Shown one piece after another: positions 45,416 through 55,032 of a DNA stretch of 64,000 bases (its first letter is position 1; every line of letters begins with the position of its first letter). The notes beneath the pieces were generated by a model that was not told the origin of the DNA, did no database searches, and worked only from the letters and a program-made list of their open reading frames with translations. Location of the stretch: positions 1,860,001 through 1,924,000 of the forward strand of contig NZ_CP070480.1 in assembly GCF_016924835.1 (NCBI RefSeq). Direction: 5' to 3'. Source of the DNA: Rothia sp. ZJ932. GTDB lineage: Bacteria > Actinomycetota > Actinomycetes > Actinomycetales > Micrococcaceae. The position numbers and the translations under genes are program-made.

Positions 45416-46000
45416 CTACTGGGCAGAAATATCGGTGCGGTGAAAGTTCTGGTAGCTACGCGAGGCAGTCGGCCCGCGCTGCCCCTGATATCTGTTGCCG
45501 TAGGCACCGCTGCCGTAGGGGTGTTCGGTGGGGCTGGTGAGCTGGAAGAAGCAGAGCTGACCCACTTTAGAACCCGGCCACAACATAATGGGCAGGGTTG
45601 CCATGTTTGATAGCTCTAGGGTGACGTGACCCGAAAAACCGGGGTCGATGAAGCCCGCGGTGGAGTGGGTTAGCAACCCCAGGCGTCCTAGCGATGATTT
45701 ACCTTCAAGGCGTGCTGCCACGTTATCGGGTAGTGTTACCTGCTCATAGGTAGCACCCAGCACGAACTCACCGGGGTGCAAGATGAAGGGCTCATCCGGG
45801 GCAACTTCAACCAGTCGGGTCAGCTCCGGCTGATCTTGCGACGGGTCGATATGAGCGTACTTGTGATTATCGAACAGCCTAAAGAACCGGTCGAGTCGAA
45901 CATCGACGCTGGCAGGCTGAATCATTGCCTCGTCGAAGGGCTCTAGCTTGATGCGGCCGTTATCTATTTCTTGGCGTATATCGCGATCTGAAAACAACAC
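45416..46000 (-). CDS. dcd: dCTP deaminase
   Basis: A 194-residue dCTP deaminase. It begins [12 protein letters not shown] and has the family core [15 protein letters not shown], then [36 protein letters not shown], which contains the catalytic Glu and the substrate loop. The C-terminus ([15 protein letters not shown]) closes over the nucleotide. It makes dUTP for dTMP synthesis; some actinobacterial forms also hydrolyse to dUMP. It lies between tRNA-Gly and the HPr-kinase-like gene. Confidence 0.95.
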   Translation of the reverse strand: MLFSDRDIRQEIDNGRIKLEPFDEAMIQPASVDVRLDRFFRLFDNHKYAHIDPSQDQPELTRLVEVAPDEPFILHPGEFVLGATYEQVTLPDNVAARLEGKSSLGRLGLLTHSTAGFIDPGFSGHVTLELSNMATLPIMLWPGSKVGQLCFFQLTSPTEHPYGSGAYGNRYQGQRGPTASRSYQNFHRTDISAQ

Positions 46001-46124
46001 TCTTTAAAAATAACCTACACACCGCCCCTCATTCTGCCTCAGCGCCACTGTGCCAAGGCATGACTTTCCAAAACCGGCGCGAACCCACTAGAATGAAAGC
46101 TGTACCGCTTTTTATTGTGGACAC

Positions 46125-46198
46125 GCGGCTGTAGCTCAATGGTAGAGCGCACGCTTCCCAAGCCTGATACGCGGGTTCGATTCCCGTCAGCCGCTCCA
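46125..46198 (+). tRNA. tRNA-Gly (CCC)
   Basis: A 74-nt tRNA including an encoded CCA end. The acceptor stem GCGGCTG / CAGCCGC is perfect, the D-stem is GCTC / GAGC, and the T arm is GCGGG-TTCGATT-CCCGT. The anticodon CCC (46157-46159) lies in loop TTCCCAA. The anticodon stem CACGC / GCCTG has one C-C mismatch at 29:41; a G at that position would restore pairing. Confidence 0.93.
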
Positions 46199-46663
46199 TT
46201 TATCTTCAACAATAAGTACTCAGTCGGTTCTGCGCACTCAGGTATGCAGGGTCGACTTTTTCTTTGCCGTCTTATAAGTACACTAAGGGTTATTCAGTAC
46301 CTACACACCCCACCGAAGTTGTCGGAATTTCTGTCATTCTGCGATAAAAAACGCCATAAATTTAGACAATTTTGATACTGCGGACGCTTATTCAGGCTGA
46401 GCATTAGCTAAGGAGCACGGCAAGAAGACTACCTAGCTGGGCTGAACACAAGGATTCCTCAGCGAGCGAGAACGTAAAACATTGCGCTCAGGCTCTCTGC
46501 ATGAATAGTCCCTGTGAGTGCTAACGAAGCAGACCACATTGCTTAGTTCGCGGCTGCGTCCAAAGACCTTTCCAATGACGACGGACGTGACCTCCCACCT
46601 TGTGTAGGGGACTAAACTGATAAGTAATTACATCTATATCCTCTTTTAGCGTTAGGTTTCTTC
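46199..46663. other. intergenic region after tRNA-Gly, 465 bp
   Basis: No intact gene is seen. I searched for a repeat of the tRNA 3' end that would mark an integrated element and did not find one. Short open pieces near 46390-46590 may be relics but match nothing I recognise. Confidence 0.4.
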
Positions 46664-47743
46664 GTGGAGTCCCTACTTCTCTTCTCTCTTATTCTGGTGG
46701 TAACGCTGGCGGTGAGTGGCGCTGCCAAGGTGAAGGATTACACCTCAACTGCCACAGCTATCTTCAACCTCAAGATTGATAAGTGGCTGCCGGTGCGCGT
46801 CAAAACAGCGGCGAAGATTCTCCCCTGGGCAGAAATCGCCCTAGCGGTCGTATTACTTTTTGCCCCCGGAATCCTACAAGTTATTGCGACCTTTTGCGCT
46901 CTGTTGCTCTTTGCCTTCTACTGGGTGGTTATTGCGCGCGCCGTCATGAGCGGCAACACCGCAAGCTGCAACTGTTTCGGCACCGCCTCTAGCGCACCTA
47001 TTTCTCGGTGGACGCTGGCTCGCAACACCGCGCTAGTCCTCGCTGCCGTGGTGGTTGTTGCAGGTGCTTTCGCTGATGGACGCGCACCGCTTATGATGCT
47101 GCTCGACCTCACCTTGGAACAGTGGTTCTGGCTCGCCGGTGCCGCTCTAGCATCAGCAACCCTGTGGTTCATCTACCGTTCAGAGACTATCGCCCCGGTG
47201 GCAGCACCCGCAGAGTCTGTGTCAGTTGCCAGCCCTGCGGCAGCTACCGCTCACCAAGGCAGAGTGCAGGAGGTACCCGCGTCCGCTAATCCCTACGCTG
47301 ACAGCCAATTCGCCGAAGAATCAGTAGAAAAAGATTACGTTCGTCTGCCCATTCCCTTTGGCAACATTGCAGAACGCAACGGGCAGGTTCACACCCTACG
47401 TCAGTTAGCTGCAACGCAGGCGCGCGTGCTCATTTGGGTCTCCCCCGGATGCGGTTCCTGCCTCGGTATCATCCCCGAGTTTGAACGCTGGCAAGAAAAG
47501 TTGGGGTCACTGGTGGGTGTTCACCCGGTGGTGCGTAATGAGGAGGCCGCACAGCGTCTTGAAGTACCCGAAAGTGTACGCATCCTTATTGATAACGACG
47601 GCAACGCCCAAGCTAATTTCGGTGACGGAACCCCCATGGCAATAGCTATGGGCGCCGACGGTCTCATGGCAGGCGGCCCGGTCTGGGGCAAGAAAGCCGT
47701 CATCAAGTTCATGGACGACCTACTTGCCGAGTTCGACGCCTAA
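46664..47743 (+). CDS. MauE/DoxX membrane domain fused to a thioredoxin-like domain
   Basis: A 359-residue protein (GTG start, weak RBS). Residues 1-170 form a four-to-five-helix MauE/DoxX-type domain with a conserved CNCFG motif (C102, C104) at the end of helix 3. A linker of about 55 residues follows, and then a thioredoxin-fold domain with the redox pair C263-GSC266 (SPGCGSC). Such fusions resemble systems that pass reducing equivalents across the membrane to make or reduce disulfides in the envelope, as in the VKOR- and MauE-linked thioredoxins. The methyltransferase gene follows 29 bp later. Confidence 0.75.
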   Translation: MESLLLFSLILVVTLAVSGAAKVKDYTSTATAIFNLKIDKWLPVRVKTAAKILPWAEIALAVVLLFAPGILQVIATFCALLLFAFYWVVIARAVMSGNTASCNCFGTASSAPISRWTLARNTALVLAAVVVVAGAFADGRAPLMMLLDLTLEQWFWLAGAALASATLWFIYRSETIAPVAAPAESVSVASPAAATAHQGRVQEVPASANPYADSQFAEESVEKDYVRLPIPFGNIAERNGQVHTLRQLAATQARVLIWVSPGCGSCLGIIPEFERWQEKLGSLVGVHPVVRNEEAAQRLEVPESVRILIDNDGNAQANFGDGTPMAIAMGADGLMAGGPVWGKKAVIKFMDDLLAEFDA

Positions 47744-47772
47744 CCCCCTCCTCCGAAGAAAGTAAGTGCATC

Positions 47773-48372
47773 ATGGTTGAAAAATCTCTGTGGCAAGAAA
47801 AAATTGAGCAGAACCCCTCTCATTCGCAGTGGTATATTCAGCGTTTTGAGACAATGCGAGCTCAGGGGCAGGATATTTGGGGTGAGGCCCGCGTGATTGA
47901 TGCGATGGTTTCTCGCGGTGCGCGTATTCTTGACGCTGGTTCTGGCGCTGGTCGGTTGGCTGATTATTTGCAACGGGCAGGTCATACGGTGGTCGGTGTT
48001 GATGTTGATGCGGCTTTGATCGAGGCTTCTCGGCAGCTCAATGGTGAGGTTGATTTCTATCAGGGCGATTTGGCCCTGTTGCCGGAGGTGCTTGATACTG
48101 ATGCTTCCTTCGATGCGATTGTGTGCGCCGGTAATGTGGTGACCTTTTTGGCGCCGTCTACCCGGCGGTTGGTGTTGGAGAATTTCGCGGCGGCACTGGC
48201 TGAGGGCGGACGCGCCGTTATCGGTTTTGGTGCTGGCCGTAGCTACAGCTTTGACGAGTTTTTCGCCGATGCTGAGGCAGCTGGTTTGACAGTTCAGCAG
48301 AAGTTCTCTACCTGGGAGCTGCATCCCTTGAGCGAAAGCAGTACCTTCTTGGTAGCTGTGCTGGGGCGGTAA
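47773..48372 (+). CDS. class I SAM-dependent methyltransferase
   Basis: A 199-residue methyltransferase. Motif I is LDAGSGAGRLADYL, followed by the acidic GVDVDAALI turn, and the post-I motif is FDAIVCAGNVVTFL. Preferred substrates cannot be inferred. The short length means little beyond the Rossmann core is present. It is probably co-transcribed with the MauE-thioredoxin gene. A long minus-strand frame over the same bases (47740-48378) is a shadow. Confidence 0.87.
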   Translation: MVEKSLWQEKIEQNPSHSQWYIQRFETMRAQGQDIWGEARVIDAMVSRGARILDAGSGAGRLADYLQRAGHTVVGVDVDAALIEASRQLNGEVDFYQGDLALLPEVLDTDASFDAIVCAGNVVTFLAPSTRRLVLENFAAALAEGGRAVIGFGAGRSYSFDEFFADAEAAGLTVQQKFSTWELHPLSESSTFLVAVLGR

Positions 48373-48393
48373 TCCCACCCGTGTGAGACAAAG

Positions 48394-48427
48394 CAGGACG
48401 CCCGAACAAACATGTTCGGGCGTCCTG
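48394..48427 (+). terminator. rho-independent-like hairpin
   Basis: A 14-bp perfect stem CAGGACGCCCGAAC / GTTCGGGCGTCCTG with a 6-nt loop, 22 bp after the methyltransferase stop. It has no T-run of note but is very stable. It separates the converging PH-domain gene. Confidence 0.7.
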
Positions 48428-48478
48428 ACTGTATAAAGTTCTATAAAGCCAGATCTCTAGGGGTGAACCTTGGGTTCT

Positions 48479-49180
48479 TTAGTTACCCGGCAGCAGATTG
48501 TACTGACGCAACAAATCATCGGGAGCTAAGAAACCAAAAGCGATCAGCCCCAGCACAAGGGCAGTGGTGATAGCCACCGCGGCACTACGCCAGCCAGGGT
48601 GCAACTCGTTGAAAGTCACCAGCCCCGGCCATTGCTGAGAAAAGGCAACCACGTTAATACGCGAGAACACGGTGGTTTGCGGGGCAATATCAGCAGCAAT
48701 TTTACGCATCGTTTTGGCGTCCCAGATTCTGCCGTCAACGCGCATCAGACGCTTTTTCTTCTCGTTCACCGCCCACAGAGCGGGGGCGCCCTTGGCAACT
48801 ATTTTCTTGCCTGCTTCTTCTTGGGCGATGGTTTTCTTAGGTGCCAGGTGCTCCACAAACACTGTGTGCGCGATATCGGCAAGTGGCACAGCCTGCCAGC
48901 CGATCATGCGTCCGCACATTACATGAGTTTCGGTACGCACAATAATAGTGGGCTTCAAGAAAGAATAAATGACAAAAAAGGCAACTAGCAGAATAAGCAC
49001 CAGCACTACCGCAAAGGGTAGTACCGGACGCTTGTAGGCTAGAAAGCCGAGAATGCCTACAGAGAGCAGCAGAGCGGGCAAAGCTGCCATGATTCTGCGA
49101 AAGTAAGAGTTAATGCGCGGGTGGTAAATTGCGACCACTTCGCCGTACTTATCGGGTACCTGATGTGCGTGTTCTGCCAT
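48479..49180 (-). CDS. bacterial PH-domain membrane protein
   Basis: Read from ATG 49180 (MAEHAHQ), about 233 residues. Two membrane helices (about 35-52 and 57-75) precede a bacterial PH-like (bPH) domain starting KPTIIVRTETHVMCGR and containing IPLADIA-type beta strands. A third membrane helix near the C-terminus follows (ITTALVLGLIAFGFL). Function unknown; bPH proteins are typical small envelope proteins of Actinobacteria. Stand-alone gene. Confidence 0.75.
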   Translation of the reverse strand: MAEHAHQVPDKYGEVVAIYHPRINSYFRRIMAALPALLLSVGILGFLAYKRPVLPFAVVLVLILLVAFFVIYSFLKPTIIVRTETHVMCGRMIGWQAVPLADIAHTVFVEHLAPKKTIAQEEAGKKIVAKGAPALWAVNEKKKRLMRVDGRIWDAKTMRKIAADIAPQTTVFSRINVVAFSQQWPGLVTFNELHPGWRSAAVAITTALVLGLIAFGFLAPDDLLRQYNLLPGN

Positions 49181-49278
49181 AGGTTCATAGTAGCCGTTCA
49201 AGCAGGTTCAAACGTATTTATCAGTGCCCGGTGGTGGGAACCTTAGGTGATAGACGGCTCACGTTGAGAACACAATGA

Positions 49279-49319
49279 ATGAACGCTGCCCCTGGCATAG
49301 GCTAAGGGGCAGCGTTCAT
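49279..49319. terminator. terminator of the thioredoxin-NHL gene
   Basis: A 14-bp perfect stem ATGAACGCTGCCCC / GGGGCAGCGTTCAT with a 13-nt loop, beginning 12 bp past the stop of the minus-strand gene at 49332. Confidence 0.75.
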
Positions 49320-49331
49320 GTATTAGAAGGT

Positions 49332-51281
49332 TTATGCGTTGACTCCGCGCAAACCCAGAATCAGATCCTGTTCGTCTTCTGGATTGCCGGTGACCACCAC
49401 GGGGATTCCCCAATCCTGCTGGTAGAGGTGACAGGCGGCGTGATCGGGAATCTCACCACCGGGTTCGCCATCGCAGGCAGCAGCGCGGGCGGTAATATGC
49501 AAAACTGCCTCAGTAATTTCGGGGTTAAGCACCAAGGCACGGGTTAGTCCCTGTGACGTTCCAGCGCCCTCAAGAATGAAGTTCTCCGGGGTAGAAGAAA
49601 TCTTCAACTGGGTAGGGTCGCCCCAGCGGGTATCGAGCTTCTGCCCCTTAGGGGCGGTAAAGCGGGATTCGAAGTTCAAGGTGCCGCCGGTCAAGCGGGT
49701 GGAGGGGCGGGTCACCTGCGAGGCGCCCTCATCAACCTGCTGCATCTTCTCAGGGATCGCCACACGAGTCAGCTCATGAGCGTTAGCCTCAACCACAATC
49801 AAGCGGGAGCTACCGTCCTCAAGGGTCTCCACCAGAACGTCGGACGGCTCTGCAAGACCCCGAGCTACAGTTCCCAGTTCGCCAGTTGCCGGGTCAAAAC
49901 GACGAATAGCGCCGTTGTAGGTATCTGCCACCGCAAGAGACCCGTCAGGCAACTGGGTGACGCCCAGGCAGTGCTGCATACGCGCGTCCGCCCGCTGTCC
50001 GTCCACAAAACCAAAGTCAAAGAGACCAATGCCCACAGCTGATTCGACCTGCACCGCCCCGTCCGTAAAACTAATACGACGCAGCGCTGAGGTTTCTGAA
50101 TCTGCTGCCCACAGCGAACCGTCGGTAGCTTCAGCCAAACCTGAGGTTTGAGCGAACCAAGACTCATCGGCAACACCGTCTTTGAGACCTTCAGCGCCGG
50201 TACCGGCAAAGACGCGCACCTGGCCGTTGCGCGGATCAAAACTAAAGAGCTGGTGGGTACCTGCCATTGCCACGATGAAGGCATCTGCTTCGCGTGACCA
50301 CACCAAATCCCAGGGAGAAGAGAGCGATACGGTCAGCGGGTCAGCACCCTCAACAATAAAATTAGAGTCCCCCAAGCGGGCGCTCTCAGCATCAATTAGG
50401 CGCTGCACACCGCTACCGGCAAGGGTAGTTACCTCACCGGTAGAAAGATTGACCCCGCGCAGACGATGGTTAACAGAGTCGGCAACCACCAGATCGTAGC
50501 CCAGCTGCTCGCGCAGGTTTTCGGGCACGAGGGCAACACCCTGGGGTTCGTTGAAGCGGGCGCTCTCAGCATCTCCGTCAGTGTAGCCCTTGGTAGTACC
50601 GCCGATGGTACGCAGGGGGCTGGTGAGGTCTTCAGCGACCTGTACCAGACGGTGACGAGCCGTATCAGTGACCACGAAAGTTTTTTGCCCGTCCCCAAAC
50701 TCAGCAGGCAGTTCTAGTGCTTTACCGGGGAAAGCGAAGGTGCCTTCAGGCTTGGGACGCGGCACGTAGGGACCATCGCCTCGATGTAGGGTGCCCTTGG
50801 CATCGTGTTCTTCAACCAGTTCGCGAACCAGCGATATCAGCCCCTGCACATGCCCTTCACCGGAAAGGTGGGCAACAATGTACCCTTCGGGGTCAAGAAC
50901 CACCAGGGTCGGCCAAGCGCGGGCGGTGTAAGCCTGCCAGGTCTCTAAGTTAGGGTCGTCCAGAACGGGGTGGGTGATGTCGTAGCGGTCAACGGCGGCA
51001 GCGAGCGCGTCCGGGTCTGCTTCGTGTTCAAACTTGGGTGAGTGTACGCCAACGGTCACAAGCACATCAGAAAATTCTTCTTCTAGAGGACGCAGCTCAT
51101 CGAGCACATGCAGGCAGTTCATGCAGCAGAAGGTCCAGAAATCCAGAATAACGATTTTGCCGCGCAGGCTTTCGAGTGAGAGCTGTTTGCCGCCGGTGTT
51201 GAGCCAGTTGCGGCCCACTAGTTCTGAGGCGCGAACGCGCGTTGTTTGTCGGATGTTCTCGGCTGAGTGTGTATTCGACAC
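49332..51281 (-). CDS. thioredoxin-like protein with NHL-repeat beta-propeller
   Basis: A 649-residue protein (GTG start, AAGGAAC upstream). The N-terminal thioredoxin-fold domain has a C53-MN-C56 pair in WTFCCMNCLH. It is followed by several NHL beta-propeller blades (for example LVVADSVNHRLRGV and LAVADTYNGAIRRFDP). The layout is that of the NHLRC2-type family: thioredoxin, propeller, C-terminal beta domain. No signal peptide is seen, so it should be cytosolic. The reaction is unknown, probably thiol-dependent. Confidence 0.87.
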   Translation of the reverse strand: MSNTHSAENIRQTTRVRASELVGRNWLNTGGKQLSLESLRGKIVILDFWTFCCMNCLHVLDELRPLEEEFSDVLVTVGVHSPKFEHEADPDALAAAVDRYDITHPVLDDPNLETWQAYTARAWPTLVVLDPEGYIVAHLSGEGHVQGLISLVRELVEEHDAKGTLHRGDGPYVPRPKPEGTFAFPGKALELPAEFGDGQKTFVVTDTARHRLVQVAEDLTSPLRTIGGTTKGYTDGDAESARFNEPQGVALVPENLREQLGYDLVVADSVNHRLRGVNLSTGEVTTLAGSGVQRLIDAESARLGDSNFIVEGADPLTVSLSSPWDLVWSREADAFIVAMAGTHQLFSFDPRNGQVRVFAGTGAEGLKDGVADESWFAQTSGLAEATDGSLWAADSETSALRRISFTDGAVQVESAVGIGLFDFGFVDGQRADARMQHCLGVTQLPDGSLAVADTYNGAIRRFDPATGELGTVARGLAEPSDVLVETLEDGSSRLIVVEANAHELTRVAIPEKMQQVDEGASQVTRPSTRLTGGTLNFESRFTAPKGQKLDTRWGDPTQLKISSTPENFILEGAGTSQGLTRALVLNPEITEAVLHITARAAACDGEPGGEIPDHAACHLYQQDWGIPVVVTGNPEDEQDLILGLRGVNA

Positions 51282-51506
51282 TGTTGTTCCTTAGAAGCTA
51301 GGTGGTGTAAAGGTCTCGGCTGGCGTCACAGCTCGAATGAGCGGGCGCGCAAAAGTATTGCGTTTTAGCCTAACAAGTTAGCGCGGTTGCTGCCTGTTTG
51401 TTGCTGTTCGGGTAGCTAATTAGAATCAACGTGACATGTACCCGTAATATTTCGTAGGAATGTCGCGCTGTCTTGGGCGCGAAGGGGTTTTAGTAGGTGA
51501 AGGTCG

Positions 51507-52913
51507 GTGGACACGTTGAGTGGTGAACCTGTCAAAGAGCTGCGCAAGGTCTTAGCGCCGCGCCACCTAGCAATGATTGCAATGGGCGGCGCTATTGGCG
51601 CAGGTCTTTTGGTGGGTTCGGGTACAGCTATTGCCGTTGCAGGGCCCGCCGTAATCATCACCTACCTGCTAGCGGGCACGGTGCTCTTTGCCGTCATGCG
51701 AATGCTGGGCGAGCTATCATCTCTCTCCCCTGATACCGGTTCTTTTGCGGTCTACGCCCGCACCTACATTGGGCGCTGGGCAGGGTTCTCGGTGGGCTGG
51801 CTCTACTGGTGGTTCTGGGCGGTAACAGCCGCCATTGAGGCGACCGCCGCCGCGGTGATTATCAATAGCTGGCTGCCCGCGCTCCCCCAGTGGCTGACAG
51901 CCCTCGGGTTCATGGTTGTTTTCACCGGCATCAACCTACTGACGGTGCGCTCCTACGGCGAGGCAGAGTTCTGGTTCTCTTCCATTAAAATTGCCGCCAT
52001 TGCAGCCGTCATGGTGGTAGGGATGATTGCCTTAGCCGGTGGCTTTTCCGGCTCGGGCGCGTCCTTAGACAATCTGACCAATGATTTTGCACCCAACGGT
52101 GCCGCAGGTATTTTCACAGCCCTGCTTGCCGTCATCTTCTCGATGTTCGGCGCCGAGATTGCCACTATTGCAGCCGGTGAATCGACAAACCCGCGCGAAG
52201 CTGTGGTGAAGGCAGTAAATTCGGTGGTGTTCCGCATCCTACTGTTTTACGTGGGAGCTGTGGCGATTGTAGTCACGGTGATACCTGCGTCCTCGGTGAT
52301 TGCCGGTGTCTCGCCTTTCGTCACCTTGCTGGAGCGCCTGCATATCCCCTATGCGTCAGTGGTGCTCAACGTGGTGGTACTGACCGCCCTACTCTCTTGT
52401 CTAAACGCCTCTATTTACTCTTCTTCGCGCATAGTATTTGCAATGGGGCAGGGGCAGGACGCGCCGCCCACCTTCACCCGTATTTCTAGTACCGGCGCGC
52501 CGTGGGTGGCGGTACTGGTCACCGGTGCTGCCGGTTTTGTGGTGAGTCTGCTGAACTACCTGATGCCGCAGCAGGTGTTTTCATTTTTGGTGAATACAAC
52601 CGGTGCTACGGGTATTTTTGTGTGGCTGATTATCACGGTCACGCACCTGCGTAGCCGCCGGGTGCTCCTGGCGCAGGGGGTTGATGTTACCCAACGCGCC
52701 GATGTGCTGACGGTAAAGTTTTACCCTTGGATCAACTGGCTACTGGTTGTTGCCTTGGGTGCTCTGCTGGTCTTTATGGGTGCAACGCAGGCGCACCGTC
52801 AGGAGGTTCTACTCTCATCGGCAGTAGCACTGATGGTGGTAACGGTGGGCTTGGTGCGTAACAAACCCACCCCACCGGTGGTAGGGTCTACCGGCGCGCG
52901 TCAGCGTCGTTGA
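51507..52913 (+). CDS. APC-superfamily amino acid permease (GABA-permease-like)
   Basis: A GTG start with GAAGGTC upstream; 468 residues, 12 helices. The APC motif MGGAIGAGLLVGSGTAI lies in helix 1, GELSSLSPDTGSFAVYA in loop 2-3, and the central segment with GESTNPREAVVKAVNSVVFRILLFY matches the GabP/AnsP-like branch. It would import an amino acid (GABA, proline or aromatic; not resolved). Its 3' end overlaps the CopD-CtaG gene tail-to-tail by 26 bp. Confidence 0.85.
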   Translation: MDTLSGEPVKELRKVLAPRHLAMIAMGGAIGAGLLVGSGTAIAVAGPAVIITYLLAGTVLFAVMRMLGELSSLSPDTGSFAVYARTYIGRWAGFSVGWLYWWFWAVTAAIEATAAAVIINSWLPALPQWLTALGFMVVFTGINLLTVRSYGEAEFWFSSIKIAAIAAVMVVGMIALAGGFSGSGASLDNLTNDFAPNGAAGIFTALLAVIFSMFGAEIATIAAGESTNPREAVVKAVNSVVFRILLFYVGAVAIVVTVIPASSVIAGVSPFVTLLERLHIPYASVVLNVVVLTALLSCLNASIYSSSRIVFAMGQGQDAPPTFTRISSTGAPWVAVLVTGAAGFVVSLLNYLMPQQVFSFLVNTTGATGIFVWLIITVTHLRSRRVLLAQGVDVTQRADVLTVKFYPWINWLLVVALGALLVFMGATQAHRQEVLLSSAVALMVVTVGLVRNKPTPPVVGSTGARQRR

Positions 52914-55029
52914 GCTCTTCAAACATGGCGTTGTAGGCTTTGAGCTCGGCATCGTTATCACGGTCAGCCTGACGGTCTAGGCGCTTGGTGAGTTTAGTGT
53001 CAGATGATGCCCACTGAATCGCCACAATCACCGCTACGAGCATGGTGGGAATTTCACCCATGCCCCACATAATAGCTCCGCCCAGTTGCTGATCTTCAAG
53101 GGCCGAGCCACCCCAGGGGCGTCCCAGATTACCAAACCACGAAGCAAGCAGCAGGCTGTTGCCATGCATAATCGCGATGCCTATAAAGGCGTGATAGCCC
53201 AGGGTTGCGATCAGAAGTAAGAGGCGGAAAGGGTAGATGGGGCGGTATGGAATGGGATCAATACCGATAAGCACCAGCACGAAAAGGTAGCCGGTGAGCA
53301 GAAAGTGAACCAGCATGAACTCGTGCCCCACGTGGTATCGCATCGAGATGCCGAACATGGGGGTGAAGTACATGAGCACCAGCGAACCGGCAAAGTTAAA
53401 GCCAGCAAAGAGCGGGTTGGTGATGACTTTTGACCAGGTGGAGTGTACCAGGCGTAAAATCCATTCGCGAGGGCCGCGGGTGCCATCCTGACGTGGTTGC
53501 AGGGCAGTAAGCAAGAGGGTGACGGGGGCGCCCAGCACTAAGAAAGTCGGCACAATCATGGTCAGTGACATGTGCTCAACCATGTGAGCAGAGAAGAGCA
53601 CTTGAGAGTACACCGCTAAACCGCCGGATGTCGCGTAGAAAAGCAGGGTCAGCCCTACTAACCATGAAGCAAGACGCAGTGGGCTACGTTTGCCGCCGAG
53701 AGCTCGCACCCGCGTGTATGCCCACACGTAGACAAAGGCAAGAAAAGCGATGATAGATACCCAGAACCAGTCCAAACGCCACTGGGTAAACCATTCAATC
53801 ACGTGGGGTTCCGGCGGCATTTCGTAGTTGGTAATAATACGCACCGGGGTTGCATCCACCGGCAACTCATCGCTCTTGGGAGGCGCAGTACGCGAAAGCG
53901 CCACCGCCAGACCGCTCGCTGCACCCATAATAATCAGCTCGGCGATAATCGCCTGCCACAGCCCGCGAATACCGCTAGTCTTGCCGCTTTCCATCGCGGG
54001 AATCAGGCGTACCCGGTGTGCCACACCGATAGCCCCCAGCATCACGGTGAGTGCCAGTTTCAGAACTACTTGCATTCCGTAATTGCTGGTGAGATCAGCC
54101 CAAGAATTCATGCGTAGGCTGGCGTTGATAACGCCCGAGGCCAGCAAAAGCACAAAGCTAAAGAGCGCAACTGTTGAGTAGCGTTTGAGCACAGCAACAA
54201 CCATCGAGACCCTGCGCGATGCCAGGGTAGAATCGCGACGACCAGCAACGGTGCCAGTACCTGCGTCCGCCCGCGAAATCGTACGGGAAATATAGGCAAG
54301 TGTGATGAGTCCGCCCGTCCACAGGCTCATACCCAAAACGTGCAGCCCCAGGGAGTTCACCGCGCCCATGTGGTCGTCACCGCCAGAGGAGTGACCGGTC
54401 AGCGCCAAAGTGACGATACCCAGCAAAGAAAGTGCCAGCGTGAGTAGCAGGCTAGTGAGAGAACGCACCGCAAAAGTGAGGCTCGAAACTACCAGAGCAA
54501 CACCCACCGTAAACGCCTGGGCTTGGCCCGCGGTAATAGTAGTGATGTAGCTGGCAAGTTCTTCGGTATAGGTTTCTGAGGTGTTCACCGCGCGCCCGGA
54601 AATTTCGGCGTAGGCGAGCACCAGCTGTGCAATGGAGGTCAACGCCCACACCACTGAGGACGCGGACGCTAGGTTCATGATGGCGCTGAAAGCCGGGTAC
54701 TGCTCACGCTTAAGGTTGGCTATGCGCTGGTCTTTGGTGTAGGTATGCGCCATGTTGTAGTGAGCTTTGCCCACCGTGTCATCGGTAAAACGCGGCACAA
54801 TACCTATCGCGAACAAAAGGGATCCAATGAGGGTCGCTAGAGCAGTATTCTGGAACACCTCAACCACAGGCAGCAGCCAGCGTACCGTAGGTCCAGCGTC
54901 CGCCAGTTCAGTACCGGCGTTGGCACCGGTGAGTATAAATGAGGCGACCATGAGCATCAGCGCTACAGCGGGGAAAACCCAGATCCAGTGAGGGGCGATT
55001 CCGCGCACTGTACCGCTTAGCTGTTTCAT
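52888..55029 (-). CDS. CopD-CtaG fusion (copper uptake/cytochrome oxidase assembly)
   Basis: A 713-residue, about 15-helix membrane protein. The N-terminal part is CopD-like (LGLHVLGMSLWTGGLITL and the later GVINASLRM segment), which moves copper across the membrane. The C-terminal part is the CtaG/Caa3 assembly domain (HVIEWFTQWRLDW and MVEHMSLTMIVPTFLVLGAPVTLLL, with histidines HMVEHM). Such fusions are usual in Actinobacteria. It starts 3 bp after the Dyp peroxidase gene, the last of the copC-pcuC-dyp-copD operon. Confidence 0.92.
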   Translation of the reverse strand: MKQLSGTVRGIAPHWIWVFPAVALMLMVASFILTGANAGTELADAGPTVRWLLPVVEVFQNTALATLIGSLLFAIGIVPRFTDDTVGKAHYNMAHTYTKDQRIANLKREQYPAFSAIMNLASASSVVWALTSIAQLVLAYAEISGRAVNTSETYTEELASYITTITAGQAQAFTVGVALVVSSLTFAVRSLTSLLLTLALSLLGIVTLALTGHSSGGDDHMGAVNSLGLHVLGMSLWTGGLITLAYISRTISRADAGTGTVAGRRDSTLASRRVSMVVAVLKRYSTVALFSFVLLLASGVINASLRMNSWADLTSNYGMQVVLKLALTVMLGAIGVAHRVRLIPAMESGKTSGIRGLWQAIIAELIIMGAASGLAVALSRTAPPKSDELPVDATPVRIITNYEMPPEPHVIEWFTQWRLDWFWVSIIAFLAFVYVWAYTRVRALGGKRSPLRLASWLVGLTLLFYATSGGLAVYSQVLFSAHMVEHMSLTMIVPTFLVLGAPVTLLLTALQPRQDGTRGPREWILRLVHSTWSKVITNPLFAGFNFAGSLVLMYFTPMFGISMRYHVGHEFMLVHFLLTGYLFVLVLIGIDPIPYRPIYPFRLLLLIATLGYHAFIGIAIMHGNSLLLASWFGNLGRPWGGSALEDQQLGGAIMWGMGEIPTMLVAVIVAIQWASSDTKLTKRLDRQADRDNDAELKAYNAMFEELNDADARR

Positions 55030-55032
55030 GTT

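Noticed and set aside
46125-46663. Integration site downstream of tRNA-Gly
   Set aside because: No integrase gene and no second copy of the tRNA 3' end were found nearby.
47740-48378. A 212-codon open frame on the minus strand over the methyltransferase gene
   Set aside because: It is antisense to a clear SAM methyltransferase with motif I and has no RBS or family features; a codon-bias shadow.
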